Source of the DNA: Bathynomus jamesi
Lineage: Eukaryota > Arthropoda > Malacostraca > Isopoda > Cirolanidae
Length of the DNA: 64,000 nt
Direction: 5' to 3'
Assembly (NCBI GenBank): GCA_023014485.1
Contig: JAJOZX010001726.1
Coordinates: 62,001-126,000, forward strand
A program made the position numbers and the translations under genes. Under the pieces are notes generated by a model that saw only the letters and a program-made list of their open reading frames with translations, was not told the DNA's origin and did not search any database. Each line of letters begins with the position of its first letter. Position 1 is the stretch's first letter. Below are positions 11,433 through 23,485 of this stretch, piece after piece.

Positions 11433-12803
11433 CGGGGCTCCAATAAACCTTAGCCCCCTCGCCCATGGCCTAAACCATTAGAGGTACAGTAAAACTAAAC
11501 ATACCTTACAAAAGAGAATTTAATCTTGCATTTAATGAGAAGCAATTAAAACTTAGTGTTCCCGCCATTGGCTTCGAAGACAACCTGAATTCGCTTTGGG
11601 TAGCTTGCCAAAAGTGACGTGAATAGATCTTGATCGTTACGCAAATTTGCTAAAACAGTTTCAGTGTGTTGCGTCATTGTATCCTTCGAAAATCGATTTG
11701 CTGCAGGTTCTTGAAAAAAGAGACATTCAACCTTGTCCTTTATAACTGATCCAATGTGTTCACAGACGTTCAGGTCAGGAGAATTTCCTGGCCATTCTTC
11801 ATTTCCAAAGAAATCGATCTCATGGTTCCGCAACAACTGTTGAGTGGCTAATGCCTTAAAGCAGGGGGCCTTATCGTGCAGAAGTGTGACCTGATCGACA
11901 TCCATAACATTGTTTGGGTTTCTTAGAAAAGGAATGACATGCTGGGATAGAATAATATCACGAAAATACTGTCCATCCCAACTCTGACCATTTGGCTTCA
12001 GCACCCACATGAGCTTTTTTGCAGTGAACAAAACAAACACACCAACACGTCTGGACTTTTTAATAATTCGCGATAATGTTCATTGTCATCGATTTCATCT
12101 GGTGTTGTGGCCCACACTCGATCATTTTGGTAGTTAGGCCGACGTGTTATGTAAACAAAAAATTCATCGGAGACAGCTAAATGCATGAAATCATCCACAT
12201 CCCAATATTCAAGATAATGGGCAAACCACATTCTGTCATCGATGTTAAGTTGAGTTTTTCTTGGCTTTGGAAGTTCATGCCAAGGCTTTAAACCTTGCCT
12301 ATGACGGTACAGTCGAATGATCTCACCACTAACGATCTTTCTTCTCAACACTTCGATGTCTCTAGAAAGTTTAGCACAGCTGTTTTTCCGCTTACGCATA
12401 CCGCTTTCAATGATGTCCTTTGTTTCCTGAGAGAGTGGCAAATTTGGGCGCCCAGATTTGGTTGTATCCATTTCACATTCATCCAAAGTTTTATTCCAAT
12501 TTCTTTTGACGAAGTCCTCACTTCTTCGTAACTTTTTGACAACCCATGAACGTGTTATAAAGGTGGCTCCAGCATCACGAGCTTCCCGAAATGTTATTGC
12601 TCGTATGCGATCTATCACACGTTGCCTCTCCGAATCACCAATTAATTGAGAAGCCATTATATTATCACTTTATCAGCTAGAGTAATTTTAATACCTGCAA
12701 TAAATAAAGAATTTTATATATTTTTATAATCACTAAAAACTATTTCGATATAAGTAAACATGTAAGCTGCAAATGGGGGGGGCTATGGTGTTTTGGAACC
12801 CCT
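11433..12803 (-). mobile_element. Tc1/mariner-type element copy 1
   Basis: Terminal inverted repeats CGGGGCTCCAATAAACCTTA (from 11433) and AGGGGTTCCAAAACACCATA (complement, to 12803) are flanked by TA at 11431-11432 and 12804-12805. Total 1371 bp. A nearly identical copy lies at 23486-24807. TA duplication is the hallmark of Tc1/mariner. Confidence 0.85.
11546..12657 (-). pseudogene. Tc1/mariner transposase, one frameshift (copy 1)
   Basis: The start ATG (12657) opens with MASQLIGDSERQRVIDRIRA, a helix-turn-helix DNA-binding region rich in basic residues; the DDE domain has LAVSDEFFVY (first Asp), VTLLHDKAPCF (second Asp) and PGNSPDLNVCEHIG (Glu). I count 37 residues between the second Asp and the Glu. 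The frame breaks at about 12048-12055 and resumes to a stop at 11546. Compared with copy 2, this copy lacks a T between GAC and GTG (minus strand), while copy 2 lacks one A a few bases upstream. So each copy is broken by its own single-base deletion. Confidence 0.85.
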
Positions 12804-12805
12804 TA

Positions 12806-13640
12806 TATACTTTATAAATACGGGTAGACGTGGCCGTGGGCGCCATTTTAATTTGAACCAGGCGAGGAAGACGTGGGTGGGGGTTAATTTTATACACTTA
12901 ATTACACATTACTGACTTTTATTTATACCGAAACACTTTCAGAAAAACGGGGTAATGCGAGGGGGGAATTAACGTTAACGTTTCAGTCGGAGAGACAAGA
13001 AATAATATTCTAAATTCACAAAAACATCTTAATATCGAAAAAAACACCTTATTAAGCCCAAGGCCGTCCGATAACTCTCGCTTTTGGGCATTTCTCTCTT
13101 GTCCCTAGACCCATTACGGGCTGTTGCCAACTAGCATTTTATAACCAAACAATTATTAACTTAATTACATTTCTTATTGACATTATTATCTTCTTTATTA
13201 AACAAACATTCTTAAATTCTTATAAACAAACATTTTAATTCTTAATTAGACATTACTATAGAAAGACTTACCATCATCATCCGCCGGCCACTGCCGACAA
13301 GTCGGAAAAATAGTCGAAGAGAATAGGAAAGGGGTGAAAGATGAAAAGAAGTAAAATAAGAATGCTTACAAACCATGCAAACAGTCTTAACTCAAACACT
13401 GTCATACCATGCAAACTACAGACATGCAAGTAAAGAGAGGATAAGAAAAGACCCCCCCAAAAAAAAGTATGGAGAGTATAACAAAAAGCGGGTTAGTTTA
13501 CGCTACGAGCTACATCTAAGTTGGTGTTAGTCTATTTTTTTTTTCAATGTGATTTTATTGCTGGCATGTCACAAGCTGGCATTAATCGTCAATAGACTCA
13601 AACCTCGACCATCACTCCCAGAGCTCATGTTGCTAATTGT
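12806..13640. other. No gene seen between mariner copy 1 and LINE-beta
   Basis: A/T-rich sequence with short homopolymer runs (C7A8 near 13451-13467, T9 near 13537). I see no coding pattern or clear repeat boundary. Confidence 0.5.
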
Positions 13641-13649
13641 TTTATTATT

Positions 13650-14465
13650 TTAAACGACGTTAATATTTTTAAAATGCCTATCTAAACGGTTTTTAAACAT
13701 ATTAACGCTGTTAGAGTTCACGACGGACGCGGGAAGATTATTCCATTTATCAATTACTTTAAACGTAAAAACGTTTTTAGCGATGTTAGTAATGAAACGT
13801 CTGCCACGTAATTTAAATCCGTTATTACGAATATTGCTATTATCGAAAATGAACACTTTGTCAAAATTTACGTTATCGATTTTATTAACGATTTTGAAAA
13901 CTTTAATAAGCTCCCCCCTTAATCTCCTAGTTTCGAGTAAATACAAGTCTAACTCTTTAATCCTATCTTCGTAAGACTTGTTGCGTAGTGACGGAATTAG
14001 CTTCGTGGCTCGTCGCTGAACCCTTTCCAACCTATCAATATCTTCACGCAAATACGGGCACCAAAACTGAACGGCATATTCTAAGTGAGGCCTGACTAGG
14101 GACTTGTAAAGGGGTAATAAAATATTTTTCGATTTAAATTCGAAATTACGTGCTATGAAGCCTAACATCCTATTTGGTTTTGCGCAAGACTCCAGGCACT
14201 GGTTCCTAACCTTTAAATCCTTAGATACGCGTACGCCTAAATCTACTTCCTCGACAACGCTTGCTAACTCTCATTATCATCCATCGTGTACGTGTAATTA
14301 TTGTTACGAGAACCTATATGCAAAACTTTACATTTGCCTACGTTAAATTGCATCTGCCACTTATCCGTCCACTCCATAATCCTATTCACATCGTCTTGGA
14401 GCCTATTTCTATCGTCCACGTTAAGAACTTTACCGCCTATTTTAATATCGTCCGCGATACTGAAA
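13650..14465 (-). pseudogene. LINE-beta reverse transcriptase, C-terminal half
   Basis: The open part (14168-13650) reads MLGFIARNFEFKSK, LEYAVQFWCPY, DRLERVQRRATKLI and WNNLPASVVNSNSV, the usual C-terminal segment of jockey/CR1-type reverse transcriptases. Upstream in other frames are DDIKIGGKVLNVDDRN and WQMQFNVGKCKVLHIG, placing the catalytic aspartates near 14440-14460 at the broken 5' edge. Frameshifts lie near 14180-14270. The N-terminal half of a similar protein occurs at 32448-33045, but not as a continuation. Confidence 0.75.
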
Positions 14466-14576
14466 TAGGCGGTCAGAGATATGCAAAAAGATCGCCAAGT
14501 AGAGCGTCCCTTGCGGAATCCATAGTGACGATCTGAAAGAAAATTGTGAGAAGAAAAGTGTTTAAGAATCTTCCTA

Positions 14577-15120
14577 TTAAGGATAGATTAAAAAAACTTT
14601 AGAAAAGCAAGAAATCAAAGCAATTTGACAATAGTTAGAGGGTTGAAAGCGAAATGAATGAAAGCGAACTTCTAACAGGAAGGAAAAGTACCACATGGAA
14701 GACAAAGACGAAACAGTTTGCCTCGGCGGGGTTGACACAGAAGCAGTTCTTGAGTATTTTAGAAGTGAGATAGTCAAAGCGTTTTGGATAGTCAATAGAA
14801 TTATGAGAAAGGTAGACACCACAGATGTATATAGTTTGAGATTGGCGTGTTAGCTCTAGCCAGAGGGCGTAGAATTCGGAATATTCAAGTTTGGGAATAG
14901 AAGAGCGTGTTAGGTCATTGCCTAAATATACGCAACGTTCACCTTTGGAATGAAATTCAGTATAGAGAAAGTAGAAGGGTACAGAAAAGGGATTGCTGTC
15001 AGTCGTCCCAGACACCTGAGTTTCAGTGAGGAATAGAAGGCGAGGTTTAGAGGAAGAGAGGTGGTGTTCAGCAGATTGAAAAGTTGAGGTGAGGTCACGA
15101 TTGTTGCAGAAGTGAAGTTT
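14577..15120 (-). pseudogene. LINE-gamma endonuclease fragment
   Basis: The minus strand reads HLSSSKPRLLFLTETQVSGT, RCVYLGNDLTRS and IYICGVYLSHNSIDYPKRFD, the N-terminal part of an APE-like LINE endonuclease (the TET and YLSPN blocks). The DFN and SDH parts are missing, so it is truncated at about 14640. It shares orientation with the reverse transcriptase fragment at 10810-11190 and may come from the same insertion, now broken up. Confidence 0.65.
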
Positions 15121-15165
15121 ATAACTATACGAGAAGTGAATCAGGCAGAGGCCCTGACCATCTTG

Positions 15166-15169
<4 letters not shown>

Positions 15170-15217
<48 letters not shown>
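15170..15217. repeat. (TA)n microsatellite
   Basis: About 46 bases of TA directly left of the element at 15218-18066; a shorter TA-rich run follows its right end. Confidence 0.9.
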
Positions 15218-15220
<3 letters not shown>

Positions 15221-18066
15221 TGGTGGACCGGATGTCAGTTTTTCAACATCTGCGGATGCGGATTTTTTATTTCAATATCCGCGGATGCGGATATTTAGTT
15301 AATCTATCAATATAATATAAAATTATGAATATATGACATAATTTTTCAAATTTCGTGATATTACTATCATGGCAGGCAATGCATAAGAATTAAAATTAAT
15401 ATTAATGTTTTCATTATGATAAAAATAATAACTTTCTCAAGAGTTTCAGCCACAGAAATTTCAATGAAACAAGTTTCATTCAATTTTCTGTGTTACCACG
15501 TATTTATATTTTGAGGTTTATATATTTGTTTGTTCATTAATAACACCAGTACACATTTGAAAACTTGTTGATCGATTTTTACAAACTAGTTGGTGATTCT
15601 ATATAATTTGAGTACGCTGATCTCAAAAATATAGTTAGTTTTTCCCTATCACGTATGGTTTTCTTACTACAGGGTGTGTCATAAATCCCCCATTTATCCC
15701 CAAATGTGTACCATCTTATCGAGACCAACATTGGATTGCACATGCTAAACCATAGACAGATGAGGTATTACAACACCCCTTGTAGCACGAAATCTTTAGG
15801 TGATAGAGTAAAACCTAATTAAAGCAGAATTAAATAGCTCCTGCTCTTGGACAAGCATATTGCTTGTTTATGAAAGAATAAAAAAATAACAAAGAAACAA
15901 AATATATTTACCTTTTTTACTTGCAAACATTTCAGGACTTATTCCAAAGACTTAAGACTACGAAGGTAGATCTGACTAATGACGACTAAACCGGTGCTTC
16001 TTTGATGTTTTCTTATGCGTTAGGCTGATCTCGTTGCAGACACCAGCAGTAATCCGCCATCATATTTGTATGCCATCTTCCTTGATATCTTCTTTCCATG
16101 GTTTTGATGTCCTGGTGAAATCGTTCCCCTTGCTCCTCACTGACATCTCCGAGATTTTCGGGAAAACGGTCAAGATGTGAAAATAAGAAGTGAACTTTCA
16201 GGCTCATGTTGCAGCCTAAGGCGCAAAACGTTTTAAGCATATTTTCCACCATAATTTTGGCTTTTGTAGTTTCCCAAGAAGTTTTCAACAACATCTTTGA
16301 AACCAAGCCATGCTTCTTTTTCTTTATTGGTCATTGTGTTCAGGAAATGATCGTCTGTCAATAACTTTCTAATGTGAGGACCTATAAAAACACCTTCCTT
16401 TATTTTCTCGTAGCTAATCTTTGGATATTTTGAACAAATGTACTTGAAACACTCACCTTCTCTATTCAATGCTTTGACATACTGCTTCATCAAGCCTAAC
16501 TTAATGTGCAAGGGTGGTAGGAGGATTTTATTTGGTTCAACTACTGTAGATGTTCATGTAAAATGTTCTTTGATCCTGGGGTAAGATTCTCTCTAGGAGG
16601 CCAAGTTTTCCTCTTCCAGTGCTGGTCACGTGCTCGACTATCCCATTCGCAGATGAAACATGGCATCTTAGTGTATCCTGATTGCTGCCCAAGTAACATG
16701 CAAAGGACTTTGAGATCCCCACACAATATCCATCTGTGATTTTGATACTGAATTTTTTCCAGAAGCAGTTTCATGTTATCATAGGTCTCTTTTAGATGAG
16801 TAGAATGGGACGCTGGGATCGATGCATATTTGTTACCGTTGTGCAGTAACACCTTTTAGACTGGTTTTAGAGGAATCTATAAACAACCTCCAGTCACTGG
16901 TTTGGTATTCGATGCCTAGCTTGCACACTAATCCTGTGATGTCCTTGCAAAATACCAAGGGACCATCTTCTTCGAAAAAAGGCACGAAGTCTTTCTCACA
17001 ATTTCTGTACCAAGCGAAGTATGTGTCGGATGCCAATAAATTGTTCTCCTGCAATCTAGACCCCAAAAGTTCTGCAGAGTCCTTAGGCAGATTCAGATCC
17101 CTGACTAAGTCATTTAGTTCGGCTTGGGTTAATGGTTTAGGAGGATCTCCGTCAGCTGTTGGCTGTTCATAAACATCATCATTGTCTGGATTTGGAGCTG
17201 AATCAGAACCTGAATTGTATTGATCCAGACTCTCGGGTGGGCGGGGAATAGGAACTTCTGGACCATGGGGTACCGGCCTTATTGCAGATGGAAGACTTGG
17301 GTATTGAAGGCTCTCTTTATTCTTTGCATTATAACCTTTAACATTGCAAAAACAGAAGTAGCAGTCGTCGGTATGGTTTCTAGGCTCGCGCCATACCATA
17401 GGGATCCCAAATGGCAAACTTTTCTTTTTACCTTTGCTCCAATTCCTTAGTGCCGCAACACACGTAAGACAAACCTTGTGTGGAGCCCAACTTTTGTCTT
17501 GATCTCCTAATTTAATTCCAAAATAAGCATGATAAGCTCTCTTAATGAAGGTCGTTACATTTGTCCTTTGTTTTACAACAACCTACCGACCACAAATATA
17601 ACAAAATATGTCTGGACTATGGGTACATCCTCTAGAAGCCATTATTAAAATTTTAAAGACGTAATGTTAGAATTATCTACCTGAAAAATATGAAAAAACG
17701 AAATTAATTAAAGATAAAAAAGGTAAAAAATTACAAAACGCCCCAAAATTGTTTTGCTAATAACTTTAAAACTGTGGGTGATAGAAAAAAACTGGTAGCA
17801 TTTTTTAATTCAGCGCAGCGAACTGCTTCAGAATCACAACTCAAAATAAAGAAATCGATTTTCATGCAGACCGGTGTAATTAATACTTTACATGAAATGT
17901 GCATGACTGGGCCTTATAAGCTACTTTATAAGCTAATTTAATTGTAAATTGCATAATTTATTAGAGGTAATATCCGTATAACATCCGCAGTCAGAAGTGC
18001 GGATGCGGATGTTAAAAATGACGCGGATATCCGCATGCGCGGATGCGGATATCCGGTCCACCACTA
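15218..18066. mobile_element. Element with TAGTGGTGGACCGGAT ends carrying family A copy
   Basis: Both ends read TAGTGGTGGACCGGATRTC inward (15218 onward and the complement to 18066). Several GCGGATGCGGATAT-type repeats lie just inside both ends (15250-15292 and 17965-18050), a common subterminal design for hAT-like elements. The outside is TA-rich on both sides, so a target duplication cannot be told apart from the microsatellite. Family A copy A-1 sits inside, either inserted or as its own cargo. Confidence 0.65.
16013..17642 (-). pseudogene. Family A putative transposase, copy A-1
   Basis: It starts at ATG 17642 (MASRGCTHSPDIFCYICG), hits a stop shortly after, and continues in pieces: 17417-16833, 16852-16541, 16511-16233, 16306-16013. 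The N-terminal Cys-rich part has FCYIC, CLTC and DDCYFC with FGIPMVWREP between them. The core reads LFIDSSKTSLKGV, CGDLKVLC, CFICEWDSRA, HIKLGLMKQ, GVFIGPHI and MSLKVHFLFSHLDRFP, ending EQGERFHQDIKTMERRYQG and DYCWCLQRD. FIDSSK, CGDLK and GERFHQ are candidate D, D and E residues. At least four frame breaks. It resembles uncharacterised arthropod and Hydra proteins; the transposase role is inference. Confidence 0.75.
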
Positions 18067-18412
18067 ATATATTTATATATATATTAATGTGATACTTTTT
18101 AACTTTTTAGAGTCTTTGGTATTTGAGCCCGGTTAGGTAAACATGAAGCATGATCCTTTTGTATAGGAAAAAAATACTATTGTGGGAATGACGGAATTGA
18201 TAAAACTGAAGGAATTTAATAACTGTTCATGACTTGAAAGTTTCTTTTCTTTTCAGGTAAATGATGAAGGCATTTGCAAAAGTGATCCATTTTCACCACC
18301 GCCGTGCAGCTGCTGACCAAACTAAATCAAGTTCCCAGTGATACGGTACCGTTTTCAAGTAACCCTTTCCCCCGGGTCTTCGTACCCGTAAGAGATGTTG
18401 AAGTATTAGTCT

Positions 18413-18460
<48 letters not shown>

Positions 18461-19276
18461 TCTCCGTATACGCGAGGTATCAACATTTTTTAATCCATAG
18501 ATCTAAAAACTTATAACCAAATCTAATTTAACCTAATCTAACCTTAGTGTCATCGAACGGAGAAAAACGTGATAATTTTTTCGGGTGCAATTGAGGGTTG
18601 AAAGGGTGTTTTCTGTTTAGTCATTAAACCGAGGTACTCGTCCAACATATCGTTTAAGTTACCCCACTACATCCGTGAATTATCATGCACCCGACCTCAT
18701 TATGCCCAGTTGCCTACGCGCGTGCATATACACAGTGACATCTCCGTATAAGCGAGGTACCACGCATTTTATGAAAAATCTTTGGTCAACCTTAAACAAA
18801 TTGCAACAAAAAGTATCTCTGCTGTTTTATACTCCTGAATATGTTCTCTATCACATATAAAAAGTCTTCAGGGATCCTCGAAGGGGAAACCTATGAAAAT
18901 CACTGGATTATGACCTCACCCAAAAATGTAATTTTTTTTCGCATTTCAGCCTTCTTTAAACATGTTAAATAAAGCCTATCTAAGGGTTTCAGTGGACTGT
19001 TAGATACTGATTTTTACTGAAACTGTTGGCAAGCAGTTAGGGTTTGAAGGACTAAGAGGCAGTACCAGGTGATAGCTAAAACATTTAGTACTAAATTACT
19101 AAAATAAAAAGCACTGCTAATATACATACTGAGTACATACTGTACTATTCTTGACACATAATAACAAAAATCACCAAGTTTGGTATGAATGATGCTTACA
19201 TAATCATGTTGTAAATGATGAAATAAAATACTGAAGACCATTTGCAATTATTGCAGATTGCCATTGCACAAACTAA
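18067..19276. other. No gene seen; contains (CA)n microsatellite
   Basis: A (CA)n run occupies about 18412-18453. A phrase ATCTCCGTATACGCGAGGTA after it recurs as ATCTCCGTATAAGCGAGGTA near 18741, so a short duplicated motif is present. No coding pattern is seen. Confidence 0.5.
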
Positions 19277-19307
19277 TTAAAAAATGAAAATACAAATATT
19301 GAGCAAA

Positions 19308-20847
19308 TCAACTGTCAGCACTAGTAATAGTAAAACATAATACCAAATTACAAGCATTATACTGAGAACCTTCAGAATACAACAGAGTCTGTGAACTTGA
19401 CTGAACATGTACATTGTACACTCGTCCAACCATGGATATGTCGCTGGGGGTGATCTTTGCCCTGGGGATTGGTCTGCCTGCTTGGGTTCCAGGGATGATG
19501 GCGGCAATCATCCCCATACCTTGGAAGGTGTCATGGCCATCTAGTGTTCGGATGTTGTGGTCTACATTGTCGGCTGCGTACTGGACAAACTCAGTTGTCA
19601 GGTTTGGTATGTCTGTTCCGTGCGGTCGAGCAGCATTTCCCTCGAATTGGTGTACTTCTTGGCAGGAACAGCAGAACCCATGGTGATGAAGTGAGTCGAT
19701 GAGGAAGCGTAATGAGAAGTGATGATACAGTTGCACACCTAACCCAAGTTGCAGTGGTGCCAACAGGACCCGTGGTCTGGTAGCCTGCATCATTGCTTGT
19801 CCAATTGAAGCGACTTTGACAACAATATTTTTACCCAGCAAATAGTCCTAGTAGTACCTTCAGAGTTTCGGGTAGAAACTGAATGCAGGCCTCTTCAGAT
19901 TCCAGCTCATCGCAAGAAAGGTACACTTCATTGGATGTTTGCACTGCCTTGATAGCTTCTCTGATGAGTTTTGCAGCTACCTGTACAAGCCTAATCTTCT
20001 CTACGTCAGAATCTTCCCTCTACTGGCTGTAGTAGTCTTGACGCACAGCCCTGGCCGTTGTCCTGAAGGTGACCACGTTTGGCTTGCCATTGATCTCGGT
20101 TTGAATGATCCTGTCACCAAACTGTTCTTGCAGCTTCAGCTTCATGTTGTGATAGCTGTATGCTTCATATTCAGTCAACCAGTTTCTGTTCCATGAGGTC
20201 AGTAAGATCATTGATGGTGATCTGCTCGTCATCGTTTTCTTCAAGAAATTGCAACCTCCAGGAATGCTTCTGTTCTCTTGTCATCTTGTGGCTGGCCCAG
20301 TTTTGCGCTCTGTATGCTTCTGAGCTACTGGCATCTGCTTCTTTGTCCGGAATTTGACACTACATGCCTGGTGGTAAACTGCATCTGCAGCATGGAGGTC
20401 ATGGGCGTGCAGAATTCGTGCTTGCACAGTATCTGCCCAACCATCGGCTCGTTCACGGTATGTTGCCAGGACACGAATTCAATGGTTCTGACTTGAAGAA
20501 CATCGTACTACTTTCTCTTTTTTTCAAACTTGGCTGGTTGGCCACAAAAGAGGCAGTCAGTCTTGAAGTGAAAGCCTTCTTTAGAAGACCAAGGTACGTG
20601 TCTTTTCCTTGCTTGTGCTAGGTTCCGTGCTGTGTTGTTTAATAGCCTTGGCTATTTGCTGTGGGTTGCAGTATTTGCGACGGCAGTCTTTGTGTACCTT
20701 TTCCCCAGGTACAGTGTGAATATTGTCTTTCCTTGCTTCACTTGACTGGTTGATGCTTGAGCTCCCTTTTTCACCGAGAGTTGTTGCCGGTAATGTTCTC
20801 CCACCTATGGGCTCCTTACATATGGTACAATATTCGGATACTTCCAT
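19308..20847 (-). pseudogene. Family C uncharacterised Cys-rich/DNVDHN protein
   Basis: It starts at ATG 20847 (MEVSEYCTICKEPIGG) with a CxxC, HKDCRRKYCNP and a downstream CLFCG, so a zinc-binding N-terminus is likely. Middle parts include EYEAYSYHNMKLKLQEQFGD (20180-20110) and VYLSCDELESEE. The C-terminal piece (19841-19420) has EFVQYAADNVDHN, RTLDGHDTFQGMG and TPSDISMVGR. This order of blocks is familiar from large uncharacterised arthropod proteins that look like transposon products, but I cannot name a superfamily. Several frameshifts and stops (for example near 20580, 20180, 20030 and 19840) make it a pseudogene. No terminal repeats were found. Confidence 0.55.
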
Positions 20848-21273
20848 TTCTGAAAAGAGAAATATGGAATTAGCAAACGATCATGCATCGTTCAGGGAGT
20901 TGTAAAGGGCACAAATTGTCTATCTGGGACTGTCAGAAGTACAGTTATATTAGTGCAATAAGAGCGCAGTGAATCTAGATTAAGCAGGTGCCTTCATACG
21001 CTTTCCCACAATCAAAAAAATAAAATAAATCCTGATTTCACGACTTTCCCCTCGCAGGTTTTCTTAAGACTTTTTATATGTCATAGAGGACACCTTCCTA
21101 GGTATGATTCAAGTGAGAGAGCTTATGTTGCAATTTGTTCGAGGTCATGGTACATACAGGGGCGTACCTAAAGTATTTGGCACCCGGGGCGGATCCTTCC
21201 TTTGGCACCCCCATAAATAATTTTAAAATTTAAACACAGAAAAATATATTATGTTTGCAAGTAGATTTTTAAA

Positions 21274-21858
21274 CGGTGCTTTCCTGTGGACGGGAATACC
21301 CAACCGCCCGCCATCATCTGGACTCGTATCTTGCGGAATTCATGTGGCGACAACGTACCGAAAGCAGCGACGTTTTTTCTGCGATTTTAGATGACATAAA
21401 GACATTTTGGCCCCCTACTAACTGATTATCGCTTACATATTAACTAATTTCATTTAAATGATTAATGAATTCGGTACTTACGTATTATCGGGACTACCAA
21501 ACTGTTTATGATGTATTTTTGCTCTCGTCATTTTCGTTTAAACTAACGAAAATATCACAACTTAACCTAACCAATTAATTATCAAAGGCGTACAGTTGAC
21601 CTAACCAGGCATTCAATTAACCTAACTGGGCATTCAGTTGACCTAACCGAGCATTTTCCGATATAATAACCTGTTAGGTTAATTCAATGCCCGGTTAGGT
21701 CAGTTGAATGTCCGGTTAGGTCAACTGTACGCCCTTGATGATTGGTTAGGTTAAGTTGTGATATTTTCGTTAGTTTAAACGAAAATGACGAGAGCAAAAA
21801 TACATAACAAACAGTTTGGGGGCGGGCGGTTGGGTATTCCCGTTAACAGGAAAGCACC
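21274..21858. mobile_element. Foldback MITE with AACCTAACC-type internal repeats
   Basis: Sequence from GGTGCTTTCCTG and GGGAATACCCAACCGCCCGC at the left is repeated inverted at the right end (to 21858), and the arms continue far inward through ATTTTTGCTCTCGTCATTTT to a short centre near 21630. Inside each arm are ACCTAACC-GGCATTCAAT units, roughly 23 bases apart. TTTTAAA flanks both sides (21267-21273 and 21859-21865) as a likely target duplication. A related palindromic stretch lies at 44770-45005. Confidence 0.75.
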
Positions 21859-21946
21859 TTTTAAACAATACAGTACTGTCATAAGCAAATTGGAAATAAG
21901 AAAAATGCAGGACATTAAAAATTCAATGAACAGGTAATACTGCATT

Positions 21947-22426
21947 TTATTCATGTTCAATTGAAAGTAAAGCCAGATTTGTCAATCTAGTCTGACTCAT
22001 GGTCGAGCGAAAGAAATTTTTTATCAATTTCAATTTGAAAAAACTTCTTTCACATGAAACAATAATAATAAATAATAAACTCATAATAAACTCCAGAAAC
22101 TGCAATGCTGTCCATTTCTTTGCCTCTTCAACGCTGATTTTGGCAGCTTCCAAGTGCCTCCGAAGTTGTCCAATTTCCACACTGATATCTTCTTCAGAGA
22201 ATTCATCGAAAATCTGAGTCAAATTTGGAATATACTTCCGAAGTTGTTCTTCTGTTGCAACAACCAAAGTGTTTGGCTGAATAACAACGAAGATTGACAG
22301 AATTTGATCCACTGCCTTGGAACGAATCTCCAATTCTTGATGAAAGCGATCAAGACATTCAAACATAGCCCTGTTTACTTCCTCTTGCAATGTGAGACCA
22401 GCATCCTTTGCCATCTCTCCTGGCAT
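21947..22426 (-). pseudogene. hAT-2 transposase, C-terminal part
   Basis: The open frame reads MPGEMAKDAGLTLQEEVNRA, similar in content to the MPGEKAKDVGLTAKEEMMRI stretch of hAT-1, and ends with the hAT dimerisation motif VSCERSFFKLKLIKNFFRST and LALLSIEHE. The DNA-binding and catalytic N-terminal parts are missing, so hAT-2 is a non-autonomous derivative of a ZMYM-like hAT. The stop is at 21947. Confidence 0.8.
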
Positions 22427-22429
22427 CCT

Positions 22430-23140
22430 TTTTCGGAGCTTTATTTAATAAGCAGTATATTAAATATACAATGATACTACACTGGTCATTGTAAAATTGT
22501 TGAACTTGACTAAGCCAATAAGCATTAGTACTAATTCAATATAGAATAGTACTGTAGTTGTTGATGTAAATCTGAAACGGTGTTTACTATATTAAGCATG
22601 TAAGCATTAACACATCTCCATGCAGTCACATCATCACCCTCTCTGTCTTAACATCACCATGTAGTTGCATTAAAAAAAATTATTCAGTCATATCACCACC
22701 ACCATCGTAAGATCACCACATAGTCATCATAAAAAACTCACTCAGTCATACACATCATCGTTACTTCAGTAGTCATGGGTGTAGGAAAAAAGTCAAGTCT
22801 AAAGTTTAGTGCAAAGTGTGACTTTCCTGTGTCTTTTTACTGATAACCAGTAGTCACAGGGACCACCATTCATAAACATGAGTTTCTATAACATCACGAC
22901 GATGCATTTATTATAACATCACGACGATGCATTTACCGAGTATTATAACATCAAGACGATGCACTTATAAACACTTAAACTTCACTATGATACCACAGTG
23001 TCAAAAATTACTGGACACTGGTAAAAGTACCATGATATTGTTATAAACACCAGCACTTTATGCTTTATCATAATTATTTAATGAAACATACCTCGTGTAT
23101 GTGGAGTCACAGCGTCAAGTGAACAAGGCTTGGAATGTCA
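22430..23140. other. No gene; short ATCACGACGATGCATT repeats
   Basis: The remainder of hAT-2 holds A/T-rich DNA with near-repeats such as TATAACATCACGACGATGCA (about 22889, 22912 and 22941) and TCAGTCATATCACC-type units around 22620-22760. No coding pattern. Confidence 0.5.
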
Positions 23141-23485
23141 GTTGCAGCCAGCTGGCTATGCTCAACAAACTGATGACTAAAACGTCAACAAACGTTCGCC
23201 TTTCGATGTAATTTTTATCAAATATTTAATTTTTCGTTTGTAAATTTTGTATTGCCAATAAAAATAAAAATTTATTTTATAGTGGAACTTAACATTAAGC
23301 TGTTGTAATAGTCTGAACATTTTTTAATTTTTTTCTTACTTTGGCGAATTTTTCATTTGGTTTGAAAACTTGTACTGGTATTTCAACTCTTCCGATGGCA
23401 CCCCCCTCCTGGCTGTCACCCGGGGCGGACCGTCCCCCTCGCACCCCCCTTAGTACGCCACTGGGTACATAATGTCTGTACTATA

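Larger units (their letters stand above)
21157..23463 (-). mobile_element. hAT element hAT-2 with 8-bp target duplication
   Basis: Ends are CAGGGGCGTACCTAAAG (21157) and, as complement, CAGTGGCGTACTAAGGGG (to 23463). Flanking GGTACATA is present at 21149-21156 and 23464-23471, the 8-bp duplication expected for hAT. Only a C-terminal transposase piece remains, and a foldback element of about 585 bp (21274-21858) sits inside. Confidence 0.92.
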
